From the NCBI GenBank assembly GCA_019348515.1, contig JAHWJF010000307.1, positions 1-5,195 of the forward strand: a stretch of DNA of 5,195 bases, read 5' to 3'. Under the pieces are notes generated by a model, which saw nothing but the letters and a program-made list of their open reading frames with translations, searched no databases and was not told where the DNA came from. This document shows positions 1 through 5,195 of this stretch, in pieces. Source of the stretch: Chloroflexota bacterium. GTDB lineage: Bacteria > Chloroflexota > Chloroflexia > Thermomicrobiales > UBA6265. The position numbers and the translations under genes are program-made. Numbering within the stretch: position 1 is the first letter of the stretch; each line of letters opens with the position of its first letter.

Positions 1-52
1 AGAGGTCCGAGAAGAGGTCCCCGAGCGAGCGCTCGTCGCGGGGGTGCGCCAT
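1..52 (-). CDS. Phage holin family protein (Phage_holin_3_6/DUF1469-like), N-terminal fragment
   Basis: Only the first 17 codons lie in the window; the gene runs off the left edge. The visible peptide is MAHPRDERSLGDLFSDL, and the RDERSLGDLFSDL stretch resembles the conserved N-terminus of small actinobacterial, chloroflexal and alphaproteobacterial phage-holin-family membrane proteins (familiar form: ERSLGELFSEL). Family members are about 130-150 residues with two membrane segments; despite the name, most are chromosomal envelope genes of unknown function. Two adjacent ATG codons are possible. The one at 55-53 overlaps the upstream stop codon as ATGA; the one at 52-50 sits 6 nt after an AGGAGG and is preferred. 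The overlap with the preceding gene implies translational coupling in one operon. The identification rests on a short fragment plus gene context, so the family call is moderate. Confidence 0.6.
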   Translation of the reverse strand, partial: MAHPRDERSLGDLFSDL

Positions 53-1089
53 CATCGCCCTCCTGTACCGGTGCCGGCGTTCGACCCGCTTTGACCACCA
101 CTCTTGGCCCGCGAACCGCTCCCGCCGCTAGAGCCAGACTGGCTGCCAGAGCCCGTTGATCCACTGGATCCGCGAGAACCACCCGATCTACTGGAGCTCC
201 CTGATCCACTCGATCTGCTCGCGCCAGCTGATCCGCTGGAGCCGTGCGTACCGGACGATCCGCTAGACCCGACGAAATCACTCGATCCCATCGTCCCGGA
301 CGACCCCACGCCGCCGCTGGAGCCTCCGGTCCCGGAGGACCCCATGCCGCTACCAGAACTTCCGATCCCAGCGGAGCCCATGCTGCTCCCGGAGCCGGAG
401 GTTCCGGAAGACCCCATGCCGCCGCTCGAGCCAGCGGCCGCAGAAACACCCATCCGGTCAGTCGAGCCTGTGGACCCGCCGTAGCCGAGGTCACTCACGG
501 CGCCCGCGTCCCCGTATCCCGACCCGTACGAGCCGTACGAACCACTGTCGAAGCCTTCCGGACGGTCGTACCACACCCCGGAATCACGGGAACTCATCTG
601 TCCGCTGCTCGATTGTGATGAGCTCTTGAGGAAGCGGGTGGCGGCGAAGCCCAGGGCGAAAGCGGCCCCCAGGAAGAGCGCCGGCTGGCGCCGGGCGAAC
701 TGCGCCGTAGTGTCCATGAGCTTCTGGAGATCCTGCTCGCGCAGCGTATTGGCGAGATGCTCGACCTGGCTCGCGGCCGTGTCGACGTATCCCGCGATCA
801 TCGTTTCGTCCTGGTTGCGCATCTCGCGGCTGGCGTCATGGAGGGCGGTGGCCACCGTATTGAGGGTGCCCGCCAGGCGCTCCTGCTGCGAGGTGATCTG
901 CGAGGTGATCTGCGAGGTCGCCTGTTGGCGCGCCGTATCGATGAGCTTGCCCGCCTGTTCCTGCGCCTGGCCGATGACCTCTGTTCCCTGCTCGGCCATA
1001 CTGTTGCCGCTCGTGCCGCCGCCAGAACCGGAGCCGGATGTGCCGGAACCTGACTGCTTGCCGCTTGTCGATTCCCGTGATTGGGCCAT
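52..1089 (-). CDS. Nutrient-deprivation-induced-type membrane protein with Gly/Ser-rich tail
   Basis: A 345-residue protein. Residues 1-30 are a Ser/Gly-rich head. Residues 31-130 are Gln/Ala-rich and predicted helical or coiled-coil (VIGQAQEQAGKLIDTARQQA, then a TSQITSQ repeat). Residues 135-154 form one hydrophobic segment preceded by FARRQP (PALFLGAAFALGFAATRFL). Residues 157-345 are low-complexity Ser/Gly with Tyr/Gly patches (about 184-204) and repeats of the type G-M/V/I-G-S-S-G. The helix plus 'RQPxxFLGxAxxxGxAATRFL' arrangement matches the rhizobial 'nutrient deprivation-induced protein' group, which is often next to phage-holin-family and DUF3618 genes; here a holin-like gene follows with an ATGA overlap. 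The start is the ATG at 1089-1087, 6 nt after AAAGGAG. A role in envelope stress or in an outside-facing, disordered tail is inference; the molecular function is unknown. The tail could be misassigned in length because the DNA is repetitive. Confidence 0.85.
   Translation of the reverse strand: MAQSRESTSGKQSGSGTSGSGSGGGTSGNSMAEQGTEVIGQAQEQAGKLIDTARQQATSQITSQITSQQERLAGTLNTVATALHDASREMRNQDETMIAGYVDTAASQVEHLANTLREQDLQKLMDTTAQFARRQPALFLGAAFALGFAATRFLKSSSQSSSGQMSSRDSGVWYDRPEGFDSGSYGSYGSGYGDAGAVSDLGYGGSTGSTDRMGVSAAAGSSGGMGSSGTSGSGSSMGSAGIGSSGSGMGSSGTGGSSGGVGSSGTMGSSDFVGSSGSSGTHGSSGSAGASRSSGSGSSSRSGGSRGSSGSTGSGSQSGSSGGSGSRAKSGGQSGSNAGTGTGGR
59..64 (-). promoter_or_regulatory. Ribosome binding site of the holin-family gene
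   Basis: On the minus strand AGGAGG occupies 64-59, inside the last codons of the upstream gene. It is 3 nt from the ATG at 55 and 6 nt from the ATG at 52, which favours the second ATG as the start. Confidence 0.7.
235..459 (-). repeat. Degenerate Gly/Ser coding repeat (G-x-G-S-S-G units)
   Basis: Residues about 211-285 of the membrane protein are built from imperfect units such as GMGSSGT, GIGSSGS, GMGSSGT, GVGSSGT and GSSGSSGT. The DNA shows matching degenerate repeats (recurring 'gaccccatgccgc' and 'gatcc' blocks on the plus strand). Such a tract is prone to slippage and can vary in length between strains. Confidence 0.7.
889..924 (-). repeat. 12-bp tandem repeat, 2 perfect copies plus 1 diverged
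   Basis: On the plus strand cgaggtgatctg occurs at 889-900 and again at 901-912, followed by the diverged copy cgaggtcgcctg at 913-924. On the coding strand the unit adds the in-frame tetrapeptide S-Q-I-T in the helical region (residues about 56-67), so it lengthens the helix without a frame change. Confidence 0.8.
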
Positions 1090-1095
1090 TGACCA

Positions 1096-1102
1096 CTCCT
1101 TT
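1096..1102 (-). promoter_or_regulatory. Ribosome binding site of the Gly/Ser-tail membrane protein
   Basis: AAAGGAG reads on the minus strand from 1102 to 1096, with 6 nt before the ATG at 1089. It fixes the start. Just upstream in the leader is a perfect tandem 7-mer (plus strand ATGCGGA at 1103-1109 and 1110-1116) of unknown meaning. I found no convincing -35/-10 pair further upstream. Confidence 0.8.
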
Positions 1103-1247
1103 ATGCGGAATGCGGAACGACCCGCTAGTCGTCCACTCGTACTGTCGAGCCCGTTGGCATGGCATGCTTGTGCCAGTGCTGGCCGCGACGGCTCGTCACG
1201 AGACTATTTCGCATAAGTCGTGCCTGTAGAGTGTCGCTAGTGCTCTT

Positions 1248-1532
1248 GGGGTAGGTGAGCGCAGGTTTGTGACGAGATGACGCGCCTGCGTACCTGCTTC
1301 ACCACCCCTGGTCCCGCTGCCCAAACGTATGCGCGCGGCCATGTGGTGTCTCCCACCGATGAGGCGGCCGTGCCACCGTGGCATGCAGTGTGCGTCTTTC
1401 TGATCGTGAGCAATGGGAACCATTCCTCGCGTGTCGTCGTTGCTCTTACATACGAGGAGTCCAGGTTTCCCCTTCCCTCCCCTGGCCCTCGTCCCCAACG
1501 GGGCCCCGGCTGCCATCCCGGCCGGGGCCCCG
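1248..1532 (+). ncRNA. Candidate structured RNA or long leader (five consecutive stems)
   Basis: The 1090-1657 gap has no recognisable protein. From 1248 it can be paired as: stem I GGGGT 1248-1252 / ACCCC 1304-1308, then GGTGA 1254-1258 / TCACC 1299-1303, then CGCAGG 1260-1265 / CCTGCG 1285-1290; stem II GTATGC 1327-1332 / GCATGC 1381-1386 enclosing GCGCGGCC 1333-1340 / GGCCGTGC 1366-1373; stem III CGTGAG 1405-1410 / CTCGCG 1426-1431 extended by AATGG 1412-1416 / CCATT 1420-1424 with a GAA loop; stem IV CGAGG 1453-1457 / CCTCG 1487-1491 with CCAGG 1461-1465 / CCTGG 1481-1485; stem V is the 1499-1532 hairpin. Three G-U pairs (two in stem II, one in stem III) work only if the plus strand is transcribed. 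I see none of the conserved motifs of RNase P RNA, SRP RNA, tmRNA or a T-box. GC-rich DNA forms stems easily, so this is only a candidate. Confidence 0.25.
1499..1532. terminator. Perfect 12-bp GC hairpin, terminator- or attenuator-like
   Basis: CGGGGCCCCGGC at 1499-1510 is the exact reverse complement of GCCGGGGCCCCG at 1521-1532, with a 10-nt loop (1511-1520). The stem is very stable on either strand. What follows on the plus strand (ccttgtctg) has few T residues, so it is not a classical intrinsic terminator. It could end a transcript from the left, act as an attenuator in the leader of the downstream glycosidase, or insulate the two divergent units. Confidence 0.45.
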
Positions 1533-1657
1533 CCTTGTCTGAGCGGAAACAGGTTCCTGCCGTGATCTTGCGCGGTGTTCCGCTGGCGTCGCGCGCTATC
1601 CTCCTACCAACACCTCGGTCTGCGCGAGGCGCCGTAGCTCCGGAGGGCGGCGAATTC

Positions 1658-3685
1658 ATGTCAAGAGCTGGAGGAGCGCATGCTCAACCGGGTCGACGCC
1701 GCACTGCCGGATGCGGTTGGCAAGCTCCGCGTCGCGTCGCGCTTCCCGCCGGAGACCAACGCGGGGAAACGAGCCGGTTCTCCCGCCGAGCCGTGCTTTC
1801 CGCACCCATTGCTCTCATTGAAGGGGTGCCGGGGTCGCGCGGTGTGCGGGGTACGCGGACAGACGAGCCGGTCGTCGCCATCTCCGTCAAATCGGGAGGC
1901 ACGGGTCGTCGTGGCTTCGAGCGCCGGGACTTCGGTATCGTCGGCATCTTCGACGTCGACTGGCTCGTTCGGCCTCAGTTCACCCAATTACTCGACAATC
2001 TGGCCGCCTCCCCTGGTGCGTTCCATGGGGTGCGCTTTTTCGGCGCCTTCACCGCTGGCCAGCGAGAAGCCTTCATCCCCGAGAGCGGGGGAGATGTGTG
2101 GACGCGAGCCGACCAGCCGATCGATTTTTCCGCGACGTTCCGTGCCCTCGAGGCCCTCACCACGCGTGGCCTCGTCCCGTTCGTCGTGCTCGGGTTCTTC
2201 CCACCGGCGGTCTCCCCGTCGCCAATTCGTCCACCAGTAGCGTGGGATCGCTGGAAGACGCTTGTCCGCACCTTCTTCCGCGAGCTCGCGGCCGACCCAC
2301 GCTTCGGCCCCGAGGCGATCGCCGGCTGGTGGTTTGAAGCCTGGAATGAGCCCAACGAGGGGCGGTTCTGGCAGGGAACACCCGACGACTTCTTCGCCCT
2401 CTACCGGGCCACCGCGGAGGCAGTCGAGGAGGTTGGAGTTTCGATCCGGCTCGGCGGACCGGCCATCGCCTACAAACCCGAGGCGACTCCAGATGACGGC
2501 CCACCCTGGATGGAGCGTTTCCTGCGGTTCATCGCGGAAAATCCTGGGGTGCGCTGTGACTTCATTTCCTTGCACCGCAAGGGCACCGTCGATACGAGTC
2601 CTCCCGACCCACGTCGCCTGGACGTAGCCGCCGCGGAAACAGCGAGTCAGGCCCTTGCCATCGACGCGCGGCGATTCGCCGGGCTCGCCATCTGGAACAA
2701 CGAAGCGGACGAGAAGGTCGGTTTCGAAGTGCCCTACGTGCCGAGAATCGACGAGCGAGGGCCCGCCTGGCTGGCCGCGATCACCGTCATCCACGATAGG
2801 CTCAGCGAGCGCTACCACGAGGCGGGTCTCCGGTTTGCCGCGGCCGCCGACAACGCGAACCTGCAACTTGTGGAGGCGCCGTTTGACGGCCGGCGGTCCA
2901 TCATGACCCGCGTCGGGGCAGCGGACACCGACCTCCTCAAGGTCCCAGCCTACGGTTTTTACGAGCTGCTGCGCTTGCTTGGTGACCGGCATGGGACGAT
3001 TGTCTCAGGGTCGGAGCGGCTCTTTCCCCACACCGATCTCTACCACCTTGCCACCGTCGCGGACACCCACGTTGCCTCGCTGCTGACCTACTACCCCGAC
3101 CCGGGAGCTGGAGCGCGCCTTCCGCGGAGGGTCGCATACGTCATCAGTGACCTCCCATGGTCGCGGGTCAACATTGCTCGCTTCCAGATCGACAATGTCC
3201 GTTCCAATGCTTACACGGCGGCTGGCGGGTCGGCGTCCGACCCCTTTCCCATTCCGGCACCGGCGCGGATTCAGGGCATTCGGCGGCAACAGGAGGTAGC
3301 TCTGACGAGGCCGATTGCGCGAGACATAGCCATACCGGATGGGACATACGCGGAAACACTGACGCTCGAGCCGTTCACCACGCTATGCCTGTGGATCACA
3401 CCGGTGGAGGAGGCAGCGCCGCGGGCGCCGACGTGGCTCGAGACGACGGTGCGGGGCGGGAAGGCAGTATTACGGTGGAGTCCGAACCAGGAACCGTTTT
3501 TCTACAGCTACGAGGTATTCCGGCTACGCGACGGCGTTCCGGAGGAGCGCCTCACGCCCGACCCCTTACGGGCTGCGCTCTGGATCGACACGGTTCCCCC
3601 GGCGGGCCGCTCGACCTACGGGGTCCGTGCCGTTAGCGCGTCCGGCGTCGCCAGCGCTATTGCCGCGAGCGGTGGGACTCACTGA
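1658..3685 (+). CDS. Secreted GH39-family glycoside hydrolase, alpha-L-iduronidase-like
   Basis: With the in-frame ATG at 1658 the protein has 675 residues. A twin-arginine export motif SRRAVL lies at 42-47, with a short hydrophobic stretch after it. A clan GH-A barrel follows (about 91-375): FEAWNEPNEGRFW carries the expected acid/base Glu231, and IWNNEADEKVGF the expected nucleophile Glu349. These line up with Glu182 and Glu299 of human alpha-L-iduronidase (WNEP and NDEADPLVGW). RLGGP (264-268), the substrate-site SLHRKG (304-309), DNA at 398-400 and Arg412/413 also match iduronidase landmarks. A beta-sandwich (about 388-585) and an Fn3-like domain (about 589-668) complete the same three-domain order as the human enzyme. 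Activity on iduronate, or on another uronic or pentose glycoside, is inference. The start is uncertain: 1658 has GGAGG 11 nt upstream, whereas codon bias and a better ribosome site point to ATG 1680 in another frame, with a one-base break near 1759-1790. Strong family call, uncertain N-terminus. Confidence 0.88.
   Translation: MSRAGGAHAQPGRRRTAGCGWQAPRRVALPAGDQRGETSRFSRRAVLSAPIALIEGVPGSRGVRGTRTDEPVVAISVKSGGTGRRGFERRDFGIVGIFDVDWLVRPQFTQLLDNLAASPGAFHGVRFFGAFTAGQREAFIPESGGDVWTRADQPIDFSATFRALEALTTRGLVPFVVLGFFPPAVSPSPIRPPVAWDRWKTLVRTFFRELAADPRFGPEAIAGWWFEAWNEPNEGRFWQGTPDDFFALYRATAEAVEEVGVSIRLGGPAIAYKPEATPDDGPPWMERFLRFIAENPGVRCDFISLHRKGTVDTSPPDPRRLDVAAAETASQALAIDARRFAGLAIWNNEADEKVGFEVPYVPRIDERGPAWLAAITVIHDRLSERYHEAGLRFAAAADNANLQLVEAPFDGRRSIMTRVGAADTDLLKVPAYGFYELLRLLGDRHGTIVSGSERLFPHTDLYHLATVADTHVASLLTYYPDPGAGARLPRRVAYVISDLPWSRVNIARFQIDNVRSNAYTAAGGSASDPFPIPAPARIQGIRRQQEVALTRPIARDIAIPDGTYAETLTLEPFTTLCLWITPVEEAAPRAPTWLETTVRGGKAVLRWSPNQEPFFYSYEVFRLRDGVPEERLTPDPLRAALWIDTVPPAGRSTYGVRAVSASGVASAIAASGGTH
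1670..1676 (+). promoter_or_regulatory. Ribosome binding site pointing to an out-of-frame ATG at 1680
   Basis: GGAGGAG at 1670-1676 is well placed for the ATG at 1680-1682. That ATG is in a different frame from the glycosidase body, yet its first 30 codons are strongly G/C-ending, which the glycosidase frame here is not. This suggests that it is the true start and that one base is missing downstream. Confidence 0.5.
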
Positions 3686-3814
3686 TGGTGATGTCGCAAT
3701 GCCGTTTCTGCCCGCTAGAGCACGGTCTTGCGCGCCACCTGTGAGTCGCGGCAGACGGCGCAGCCACAGCGCCGCGGTTCAGCGGAACAGGTCAGACGCG
3801 GGAACTTTTGGGTG

Positions 3815-3836
3815 GCGGATCGCTGTCCGCTTTGTT
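3815..3836 (+). terminator. Weak terminator-like hairpin in the non-coding gap 3686-4002
   Basis: GCGGA at 3815-3819 pairs with TCCGC at 3826-3830 across a 6-nt loop and is followed by TTTGTT. With only five pairs and an impure T-run, it is a weak candidate for ending the glycosidase transcript. A second small hairpin, CGGCG 3859-3863 / CGCCG 3873-3877, lies downstream. The rest of 3686-4002 holds no gene, repeat array or promoter that I can support. Confidence 0.25.
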
Positions 3837-3991
3837 GGCACGAATAGCGCAGCCCCTCCGGCGACGGGCGACCGCCGAGAACTGTAACGCCATCCCAGCA
3901 AGACGAGTTCAGGCTCCTGGCGCCAGCTAACCGCGATCGTTGGTCTATCGACATCCTGCCGCGTGCCGCAAGAAGCGAGCGCCCGACATGA

Positions 3992-3996
3992 AGGAG
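3992..3996 (+). promoter_or_regulatory. Ribosome binding site deciding a GTG start at 4003
   Basis: AGGAG at 3992-3996 lies inside the codons that follow the ATG at 3988 and is 6 nt before the in-frame GTG at 4003-4005. The ATG at 3988 itself has no good ribosome site. The GTG is therefore the likelier start of the exported dehydrogenase leader. Confidence 0.6.
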
Positions 3997-4002
3997 AAAC
4001 CG

Positions 4003-4140
4003 GTGAACCCTGTCCGCACTCTCGTTGCAGCACCTCTTGTGCTCGTTCTCATTGTCCTCATGGGCGCTCAGAGTTTCCTGGCGCCAGCGATCCAGGATAA
4101 CGCCGCATTTGCAGCCCAGGAGGCCACGCCTGTGCGATGA
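4003..4140 (+). CDS. Signal peptide of the sugar dehydrogenase, separated by a frame break
   Basis: From GTG 4003 this reads 45 residues. A short basic start (MNPVR) is followed by a hydrophobic core (residues about 7-20, LVAAPLVLVLIVLM) and a signal peptidase I-like site AFA|AQ after residue 37, then the linker QEATPV and a stop at 4138-4140. This is a typical export leader, too short to act alone. Directly overlapping the stop as ATGA is the ATG of the dehydrogenase domain at 4137, one base back in frame. The dehydrogenase frame has a stop (TAA) at 4098-4100 and no leader of its own, so the two parts almost certainly descend from one gene. A one-base loss between 4101 and 4140, most likely near 4131-4137, would split them. 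ATG 3988 is the alternative start (50 residues). Confidence 0.7.
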   Translation: MNPVRTLVAAPLVLVLIVLMGAQSFLAPAIQDNAAFAAQEATPVR

Positions 4141-5186
4141 CCGGCGACGGCCCAGGTGGTGGCGCCGCTCTCCCGGATGGCACGCTTCCCGGCAACCCGT
4201 CCATTCAGTTGGTAAAGGTGGCCGATGGACTGATCGACCCGGTCAATGCCGCGTCTCCGAATGATGGATCGGGTCGCATCTTTGTGGTTGAGCGGGTCGG
4301 GTATCTGCGCATCATCGAACAAGACGGCACGGTGCTCGAGGAGCCGTTCCTCGACATTGCCACCACGGTCAAGATCGATTTCCTGGAGCAGGGGTTGCTT
4401 GGGGTGGCGTTCCACCCCGACTATGCTAACAATGGTCGCTTCTACGTCTTCTACAGCGACTACCGCACCCAAGGCGATCATTTCCTCGTCGAGTACACCG
4501 TCTCGGCTGACGATCCGAACGTGGCTGACCCGGACAGCGCGCGTGTTCTCTTCGCGTTCGAAGACCCTTACGTCAATCATAACGGTGGCACCATCCACTT
4601 CGGCCCCGATGGATACCTCTATGTAGGGATCGGTGACGGCGGTCTTGCGGGAGACCCGTTCGACAATGCGCAGGATCTCGCTACCCCGCTCGGCAAGCTT
4701 CTCAGGATTGACGTCGATGCGCCGACTGAGGGGGGCGCAGCATACGGCATTCCCGCTGGGAATCCGTTCACGGGACAGCTGCTGCCCATGGCGGAGGCTC
4801 GCGATCTCGCTCAGACCGATGCCTACCATCCGGAAGCACGACCCGAAATTTGGGCCTATGGTCTACGGAACCCATGGCAGTTCAGCTTCGATCCCGCCAA
4901 CGGCGATCTCTACATTGCCGATGTCGGGCAGAACGCCTGGGAGGAGATCAACTTCCAACCGGCGGATAGCAACGGCGGTCAGAACTACGGTTGGGACTTC
5001 CTTGAAGGCGCGCACTGCTACCCGCCAGAGGAAGCGGCCTGCGGTTTGGTAGGGACGCTTCCGGTCGCGGAATACAGCCACGCTGAAGGGGATTGCTCCA
5101 TCACTGGCATGGGGGTCTACCGTGGCGAGGCATCGGCGGCCCTCGACGGCATCTACTTCAACACCGATGCGCGGCGCCCTCCATAG
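4137..5186 (+). CDS. PQQ-dependent sugar dehydrogenase (glucose/sorbosone dehydrogenase fold), frame-broken and 3'-truncated
   Basis: A 349-residue reading of a six-bladed beta-propeller of the soluble aldose sugar dehydrogenase type (GSDH; YliI- and HHIP-like), which oxidises sugars with PQQ in the periplasm or outside the cell. Family landmarks in order: GRIFVVERVGYLRII (46-60), EQGLLGVAFHPDYANNGRFY (84-103), HNGGTIHFGPDGYLYVGIGD (148-167, with His148 the expected catalytic base), YGLRNPWQFSFDP (241-253, with Arg244-Asn245 at the expected PQQ contact), DVGQNAWEEIN (262-272) and NYGWDFLEG (283-291). Cys294 and Cys302 may form a disulphide. At the end SITGMGVYRG (321-330) and DGIYFNTD are normal, but instead of the usual CSGR-type continuation the frame gives ARRPP and stops at 5184-5186, so the final blade is missing. 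ATG 4137 has AGGAGG 13 nt upstream (4118-4123), rather far for independent initiation. The signal peptide is in the preceding overlapping frame. The gene may be a pseudogene or carry sequence errors. Confidence 0.85.
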   Translation: MTGDGPGGGAALPDGTLPGNPSIQLVKVADGLIDPVNAASPNDGSGRIFVVERVGYLRIIEQDGTVLEEPFLDIATTVKIDFLEQGLLGVAFHPDYANNGRFYVFYSDYRTQGDHFLVEYTVSADDPNVADPDSARVLFAFEDPYVNHNGGTIHFGPDGYLYVGIGDGGLAGDPFDNAQDLATPLGKLLRIDVDAPTEGGAAYGIPAGNPFTGQLLPMAEARDLAQTDAYHPEARPEIWAYGLRNPWQFSFDPANGDLYIADVGQNAWEEINFQPADSNGGQNYGWDFLEGAHCYPPEEAACGLVGTLPVAEYSHAEGDCSITGMGVYRGEASAALDGIYFNTDARRPP

Positions 5187-5195
5187 CGATCTTCT

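Noticed and set aside
104..484. Plus-strand open frame rich in Pro, Glu, Leu and Asp opposite the Gly/Ser tail
   Set aside because: It is the antisense of Gly/Ser codons, which automatically gives such a pattern; it has no ribosome site and no family likeness.
1155..1175. TGGCA...TGCCA inverted repeat and possible sigma-54 site upstream of the membrane protein
   Set aside because: On the minus strand TGGCAC is followed by a GC dinucleotide at the wrong spacing and not by TTGC; the repeat is short and overlaps other partial repeats.
1371..1383. TGCCAC-C-GTGGCA near-palindrome as a repressor operator
   Set aside because: It is a single short site with no nearby promoter, and it competes with a longer pairing in the same region.
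1277..1657. N-terminal extension of the glycosidase to ATG 1277
   Set aside because: The extra 127 residues look unlike any domain, have no ribosome site at 1277, run through the 12-bp hairpin and would bury the twin-arginine motif far inside the protein.
1759..1772. Programmed -1 frameshift at the GGGGAAAC run in the glycosidase
   Set aside because: The run is not phased as X-XXY-YYZ in the 1680 frame and no strong downstream stem is evident; a missing base is simpler.
1988..2992. Minus-strand open frame of 334 codons opposite the glycosidase
   Set aside because: The opposite strand encodes recognisable GH39 motifs throughout; a long antisense frame is expected in GC-rich coding DNA.
3836..3850. 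TGGCACGAATAGCGC as a sigma-54 promoter for the dehydrogenase
   Set aside because: The -24 half fits, but the -12 half (expected TTGC) does not.
4068..4829. Minus-strand open frame of 253 codons opposite the dehydrogenase
   Set aside because: It overlaps clear dehydrogenase motifs on the plus strand and shows no domain of its own.

Overview
The window is GC-rich bacterial DNA with strong AGGAGG-type ribosome binding sites, G/C-ending codons and exported proteins. The gene content (a nutrient-deprivation-type membrane protein beside a holin-family gene, an iduronidase-like GH39 protein, and a glucose/sorbosone dehydrogenase whose leader ends in a QEATPV linker) would suit a Thermomicrobia-like member of the Chloroflexota. 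That placement is inference from protein style only; a GC-rich actinobacterium is not excluded.

Layout. (1) Positions 1-1089, minus strand: an envelope/stress module. A coiled-coil, single-membrane-segment protein with a 190-residue Gly/Ser tail overlaps the first codons of a holin-family gene that leaves the window at its left edge. (2) Positions 1090-1657: a long gap without a convincing gene. Its part from 1248 to 1532 can be drawn as five consecutive RNA stems, the last a perfect 12-bp GC hairpin. (3) Positions 1658-3685, plus strand: a secreted GH39-family protein whose sequence order and active-site motifs match alpha-L-iduronidase, ending in a fibronectin-III-like domain. (4) Positions 3686-4002: non-coding, with one weak terminator-like hairpin. 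(5) Positions 4003-5186, plus strand: a PQQ-dependent sugar dehydrogenase (glucose/sorbosone dehydrogenase fold) whose signal peptide lies in a different reading frame from the mature domain and whose C-terminus is cut short.

The two plus-strand genes would both act outside the membrane on carbohydrates: one hydrolysing a uronic-acid-type glycoside, the other oxidising sugars. They are about 300 bp apart, so a shared operon is possible but not shown. Both plus-strand genes show a frame break near the 5' end, in the same direction (a one-base loss in the record would explain each), and the second is also cut short at its 3' end. This may be sequence error or real decay and should be settled before any novel mechanism is claimed.

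I found no CRISPR array, tRNA, rRNA, insertion sequence or attachment site. The most interesting items are the bacterial iduronidase homologue, the split signal peptide with an ATGA junction, and the possible structured RNA.
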